A stretch of 64,000 nucleotides of DNA from Smithella sp. (GTDB lineage: Bacteria > Desulfobacterota > Syntrophia > Syntrophales > Smithellaceae), in NCBI GenBank assembly GCA_007244375.1, contig SCVW01000025.1:186001-250000 (forward strand), in the 5' to 3' direction. A program made the translations under genes and the position numbers. Shown piece by piece: positions 60,193 to 64,000 of this stretch. Numbering within the stretch: the stretch's first letter is position 1; the number at the start of each line of letters is the position of its first letter. The notes beneath the pieces were generated by a model. That model did no database searches. It saw only the letters and a list, made by a program, of their open reading frames with translations, and was not told where the DNA came from.

Positions 60193-61776
60193 TTATCGGC
60201 AGTATCCTTTGCGTTCCATTAGCCCCAGCAAATCACAGTGTCCTAATTCACACGCTTTTTGCACATCAGAGCAACCCCTTTTCATATTGCCGAGCATTAA
60301 ATAAGCAATTCCGCGGTTGTTGTAAGCAAAGGCATAATCCGGTTTTAAACGAATGGACCGTTTATAATCATCAATTGCCTGCTGATATTGAGCAAGTTTA
60401 TTATAAACTGTTCCTCTGTTATAGTATGCATAAGAATAATCCGGCTTAAGACTTATTGAATAATTGAAGTCTTCAAAGGCCTGCCCATACTGGCCAAGTT
60501 CACCATAAGCAGCTCCCCGGCCATTATACGCCATATAATTATCCTTGGTTACCTGCAGGGCATGATTCCACAGCTCGATACTGTTTTTCCAGTAACCACA
60601 TTGCTTCCACGTAAAGAAAGACAGTAACGCAAATATGATCACTGCTGCCGGGACTAAAAGTTTCCTGCGAATACTCTTATTTTTAATCAACGGAGGAATA
60701 CCCCAGGCAAGCATTACGGCCAATCCTATGGATGGAAGATAAGTATAGTTATCATGCATGGAGTGGGCAGTGGATCTGATAATACCTATTACAGGTAAAA
60801 GTGTTATTGAATACCAGAACCATCCGACCAAAAGATACGGCAAACGCTTCCATGTAATTATTACGGCAGAACTTATTAAAATAATCAGTAACGTTGATCC
60901 GAAGACTTGCCATAAAGGAAGTTGATCTGAAAAAGGATAAAAAACGGCCAGATTATGGGGACAAAAAGTTTTTTCCAGATAAGCCACAAAAGATACCGGC
61001 GCGTTGGCAATCCTTGCACTAAGCGGAAAAGTACTGATAAATAAAACACGTTGAGCATGAATAGTTATAACAGAAAAAACAGCAGACAAAATAAAAAAAG
61101 GTGCTTTTTCTTTAATCTGCCATACAATTGCATTGTCCTTGTGCAACTCAAATCGTTTCAACGGCCAATAATCGAAAAGAATCATCACAACCGGCAGAGT
61201 GACAACCATCGCTTTGCTCATCAGGCCGCAAACAAAAAAACAAAGAACAAGCAAATATCTGCTTATTGAAGGTTTTTCCGCATAATAAACATAAAGACAC
61301 AATGTCAGCATCCAGAAAAAAGCGCTTAGAACGTCTTTTCGTTCAGCTATCCAGGCTACCGACTCGACATGCAGAGGATGAAGAGCAAAGAACGCAGCAA
61401 CAAAAGCGCTTTTCCAGATTGCCCCGGTCATGCGATTAAAAAGCCAGAACAATAACAATGTACTCAGGATATGCAGAATAACATTGGTAAGATGATATCC
61501 CCCGGCGTTCAAACCATAAATTTGATTATCGAACATTAAAGAAATCCATGTCAGAGGATGCCAGAACTCGGCATGGATCGTACTGAATGCCCAACAAATA
61601 CCTTTTAAGGTAATACCGGACTGAACATAACTGTTACCGGTAACATAAACATCATCATCAAAATTGACGAAGTCGTAATTATTTAGCTGCAAAAAAACAG
61701 CAAGTGTCGCTACAGTCAAAATAACGCATATAATAAGTATCTGTTTTTTCGGTTTAATATTTATTTTATTGACCAT
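60193..61776 (-). CDS. TMTC-like GT-C membrane protein with TPR repeats (paralogue)
   Basis: 527 residues, the same architecture as the gene at 58142-59965 but about 80 residues shorter. The acidic site is FVNFDDDVYVTGNSY (Asp40-42), the family motif HPLHVESVAWIAERKDVLS and FDYWPLKR, then about 10 TM helices. Only three TPR units follow (about 400-500), and the tail KACELGHCDLLGLMERKGYCR repeats the CxxC-like, GYCR-ending tail of its paralogue. The shorter TPR region accounts for the size difference. A tandem duplication that also carried recO is inferred from the fragment beside it. Confidence 0.85.
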   Translation of the reverse strand: MVNKINIKPKKQILIICVILTVATLAVFLQLNNYDFVNFDDDVYVTGNSYVQSGITLKGICWAFSTIHAEFWHPLTWISLMFDNQIYGLNAGGYHLTNVILHILSTLLLFWLFNRMTGAIWKSAFVAAFFALHPLHVESVAWIAERKDVLSAFFWMLTLCLYVYYAEKPSISRYLLVLCFFVCGLMSKAMVVTLPVVMILFDYWPLKRFELHKDNAIVWQIKEKAPFFILSAVFSVITIHAQRVLFISTFPLSARIANAPVSFVAYLEKTFCPHNLAVFYPFSDQLPLWQVFGSTLLIILISSAVIITWKRLPYLLVGWFWYSITLLPVIGIIRSTAHSMHDNYTYLPSIGLAVMLAWGIPPLIKNKSIRRKLLVPAAVIIFALLSFFTWKQCGYWKNSIELWNHALQVTKDNYMAYNGRGAAYGELGQYGQAFEDFNYSISLKPDYSYAYYNRGTVYNKLAQYQQAIDDYKRSIRLKPDYAFAYNNRGIAYLMLGNMKRGCSDVQKACELGHCDLLGLMERKGYCR

Positions 61777-61866
61777 GATAATTTATTCAAAGCACTTGTA
61801 TCATATTTGTGCAATATTATTTTTTTTGCTAGTATCCCTTTTCGAAAATATTCTGCGAGGTTTTAA

Positions 61867-63099
61867 ATGCATAAGCCCGAGTTATTGATCCCTGCTGGTA
61901 ATTTGGAAAAATTAAGAACGGCTATTTTGTATGGTGCTGATGCTGTTTATACGGGAGTAGAAGGATTGAGCCTGCGAACAGGTTCGGCAGAGATGAATAT
62001 TGAAGATTTGGCACAGGGAGTAAAAGAAGCTCATGCCAAAGGCGTCAGAATCTATGCGGCAGTCAACACTTTTACCCGTAACACCGATTTGGATCAGGCA
62101 AAAAAAATAATCCCTTTGCTTTCTACTATTGGAATTGATGCGGTAATCACTAGTGAACCGGGAATGCTGAGACTAATCAAAAATTCAGCTCCGCAGTTAC
62201 CCATTCATTTAAGCACGCAGGCCAATACTACAAATATCGAAGCTGTGCGTTTCTGGTGTGATCAGGGGGTGAGACGAATTGTTCTGGCGCGTGAGCTTAA
62301 TTTAAAGGAAGTCGGAGAAATCGCTAAAGCTGTTCCGGAAATGGAACTGGAAATTTTTGTTCACGGGGCAATGTGCATGGCCTATTCGGGGCGCTGTTAC
62401 TTATCGGCACTTCGCAACAGGCGAAGCGCCAACGAAGGCGATTGTAGCCAACCGTGCCGCTGGGAATATCTGCTCCAGGAATCAACAAGACCGGATGACC
62501 CGCTGATTCTGGAAGAAGATGAACGCTATAGTTATCTTCTGAGCTCCAAGGATTTGTGTCTAATCGAATATCTGCCGGAAGTTCTGGCATCCGGCGTTGC
62601 CAGCCTTAAAGTTGAAGGTCGGATGAAATCCACCTATTATGTAGCTGTCGTAACACGCACATACCGGCAGGCTATGGACGCTTTGCTGCGTCAAAAAGAA
62701 AATTACAGATGCAGGCAGGAATGGATTGATGAACTTACAAAAATTTCCAATCGCGGTTATACTACGGCATTTGCCTTTACTGAAGAAAAAATAAATGAAA
62801 CGAATCCTGAAATTAAATATATTCAAACTCACGAACCGGCGGGAACAGTTATTGATTATGATACAAAGCAGAAAAGAATCTTACTTGATGTCAAAAACCG
62901 CATAAAAACAGGCGACTGCCTGGAAATTTTATTGCCGGAAAAAATCGTTGTCCTGAAAATAAACTCCATCTATGATCGAAACGGCAACTCAATTTCAGAA
63001 GCTTACAGCGGTTCTGAAATATATCTTCCCTTTGAACATGAAATCCCAACCGGAGTTTTAGCCCGCCAACAAATCAAAAACTGTTCCATAATTATTTGA
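61867..63099 (+). CDS. trhP: U32 family protein, TrhP/YegQ-like tRNA hydroxylation factor
   Basis: 410 residues, TIM-barrel peptidase U32 family. ELLIPAGNLEKLRTAILYGADAVYTGVEG, HLSTQANTTNIEAVRFW, and the cysteine-rich HGAMCMAYSGRCYLSALRNRRSANEGDCSQPCRWEY, plus LKVEGRMKSTYYVAVVTRTYR. YegQ/TrhP members add the 5-hydroxyl to U34 of tRNA using prephenate; RlhA is the rRNA counterpart, and specificity between them cannot be read with certainty. The RRSANEGDCSQPCRW form fits TrhP. Preceded by AGG-type ribosome site. Transcribed alone. Confidence 0.85.
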   Translation: MHKPELLIPAGNLEKLRTAILYGADAVYTGVEGLSLRTGSAEMNIEDLAQGVKEAHAKGVRIYAAVNTFTRNTDLDQAKKIIPLLSTIGIDAVITSEPGMLRLIKNSAPQLPIHLSTQANTTNIEAVRFWCDQGVRRIVLARELNLKEVGEIAKAVPEMELEIFVHGAMCMAYSGRCYLSALRNRRSANEGDCSQPCRWEYLLQESTRPDDPLILEEDERYSYLLSSKDLCLIEYLPEVLASGVASLKVEGRMKSTYYVAVVTRTYRQAMDALLRQKENYRCRQEWIDELTKISNRGYTTAFAFTEEKINETNPEIKYIQTHEPAGTVIDYDTKQKRILLDVKNRIKTGDCLEILLPEKIVVLKINSIYDRNGNSISEAYSGSEIYLPFEHEIPTGVLARQQIKNCSIII

Positions 63100-63198
63100 A
63101 ATAACTAATATAAATACTGAATCCATTTTCAAAGCTTATTTAACAGCCTCTAATCGTATCTTGGCATTAAATCATTCAGTAAGGTTAAAATAAATTCC

Positions 63199-63247
63199 TT
63201 GACATTAGTTTATAAATGAGTTAGTGGTTGAACCACCGGACCACTAA
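63199..63247 (+). promoter_or_regulatory. promoter and palindromic operator of the GntR gene
   Basis: TTGACA at 63199-63204 marks a -35 box. TTAGTGG (63221-63227) and CCACTAA (63241-63247) form an outer palindrome and TGGT-TGA-ACCA (63225-63235) an inner one, matching the TGGTNNNACCA type bound by FadR-group GntR proteins. It covers the -10 region, so autorepression is likely. Confidence 0.65.
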
Positions 63248-63282
63248 AAAAAAGAACAGTCCGGTTCACAAGGAGATTTCCA

Positions 63283-63999
63283 ATGACAGCTAAAACAGCT
63301 TTTGCCAAACCGCTCATTCGTTCACGACTTCACGAAGAAATTGTAACCATTATTCAAAAGCAAATCATGAACTCAACAATTACCCCGGGAAGCAAATTGC
63401 CTTCCGAACGGGAAATGGCGGAAACATTCAGTGTTAACAGGGCAACAGTGCGTGAAGCATTGCGAAAGCTGGAGAATCTTGATCTTATTGAAATCAGACA
63501 CGGCAACGGATTATATGTTAAAGATTATCTGGAAAGCGGCAATCTTGACTTGATCAAAGCTGCTTTTGATTTGGATGAAGGTAAAGAAATAATCTTAAAC
63601 ATTCTGGAAGCTCGATGCCATATCGTACCGCAAATGGCTTACATAGCGGCACAAAGACGCACTTCTTCTGAACTGGAAGAAATTCACAAAACCGTTTTAA
63701 ATGAAGAATTGAGCATGCTGGAGCGGGACATCAAGTTGCATCAGTTAATCGCCCGTAGTACCCACAATTTGCTTTTCACTATTTTTCTTAACTTCTTTAA
63801 TCAAATCTTTCGCGACTACGGTTATCTCTACTTCGACAATAAAAAAAACGCTGAGCGTTCTCGCAAGTTTCACACGGATATTTACGAAGCAATCAAGAAG
63901 AAACAGGCGACAGCGGCTAAACGGATTATGCTGGAAGTGCTTCTTTATGCAGAAGAGGCAGTTAAAAAATCTCTGGCGGCCGGACATAGAAAGGAGTGA
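63283..63999 (+). CDS. GntR-family (FadR group) transcription regulator
   Basis: 238 residues ending just inside the window. The winged-helix domain covers about 13-80 (RSRLHEEIVTIIQKQIMNSTITPGSKLPSEREMAETFSVNRATVREALRKLENLDLIEIRHGNGLYV), followed by an all-helical FCD-type sensor (about 95-230) with EARCHIVPQMAYIAAQR and HQLIARSTHNLLFTIFLNFF. The FCD fold often binds carboxylate metabolites. AAGGAG is about ten bases before the ATG. The targets probably lie beyond the window; its own promoter carries a matching operator. Only its own operator is visible here, so the regulon is unknown. Confidence 0.9.
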   Translation: MTAKTAFAKPLIRSRLHEEIVTIIQKQIMNSTITPGSKLPSEREMAETFSVNRATVREALRKLENLDLIEIRHGNGLYVKDYLESGNLDLIKAAFDLDEGKEIILNILEARCHIVPQMAYIAAQRRTSSELEEIHKTVLNEELSMLERDIKLHQLIARSTHNLLFTIFLNFFNQIFRDYGYLYFDNKKNAERSRKFHTDIYEAIKKKQATAAKRIMLEVLLYAEEAVKKSLAAGHRKE

Positions 64000-64000
64000 G

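Overview
The window reads as chromosome from an anaerobic deltaproteobacterium (Desulfobacterota, plausibly Syntrophales-like). This is an inference from low GC (about 40% by eye), a sigma-54-type pilA promoter, FolE2-based queuosine synthesis, beta-oxidation genes beside a glycyl radical enzyme, a GEMM c-di-GMP riboswitch on a minor-pilin/PilY1 operon, and scattered palindromic GTCATTYCG-type repeats. I see no prophage, CRISPR array or intact transposase.

Region by region: 1-206 is the 5' end of a dTDP-glucose 4,6-dehydratase gene. 564-692 encodes a 42-residue Lys-rich histone-like protein. 1140-6290 (minus) holds an NlpC/P60 lipoprotein, a CCA-adding enzyme and thiN-thiD-thiC. 7097-15840 (minus) is an archaic chaperone-usher pilus locus (four spore-coat-U subunits, chaperone, usher). 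It is preceded by two genes that look built for c-di-GMP: a membrane protein with six MshEN-type motifs and a secreted beta domain, and a ribbon-helix-helix/PilZ fusion. The leader of the subunit operon carries two imperfect repeats with palindromes and covarying hairpins. After a B12-type radical SAM gene, 18430-23830 is a c-di-GMP-riboswitch-controlled FimT-PilV-PilW-PilX-PilY1 operon. Two surface-fibre systems within 10 kb thus both appear tied to c-di-GMP.

24119-35340 is mostly lipid or acyl-CoA metabolism: a nitronate monooxygenase-like enzyme, a 3-ketosphinganine-reductase-like SDR, a large glycyl radical enzyme with an unusual N-terminal SCP2-like extension, another SDR, tRNA-Val, and a TetR-fadB-thiolase operon with a palindrome over its promoter. 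35552-44100 holds a GT-C glycosyltransferase, the major pilin pilA (sigma-54 promoter plus three phased upstream repeats), queD-folE2-nadE, and small envelope-associated genes. 44095-51439 is a housekeeping run: mazG, DUF2065, queA, tgt, yajC, secD, secF, DUF456, lepB. 51506-54058 pairs a divergent NRAMP transporter with a soluble PRC/MgtE-N/CBS protein. 54132-57090 is pyrR-pyrB-pyrC with a PyrR-type attenuator. 57310-61776 contains recO, two TMTC-like GT-C/TPR paralogues and, between them, a decayed recO fragment. The window ends with a TrhP-like U32 protein and a GntR/FadR regulator with a palindromic operator.

The strongest candidates for undescribed biology are the c-di-GMP-linked chaperone-usher locus (MshEN-tandem membrane protein, RHH-PilZ fusion, repeated leader element), the SCP2-like/glycyl radical enzyme fusion, and the NRAMP-like/MgtE-N-CBS pair. 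All functional assignments rest on reading the sequence; no database search was run.
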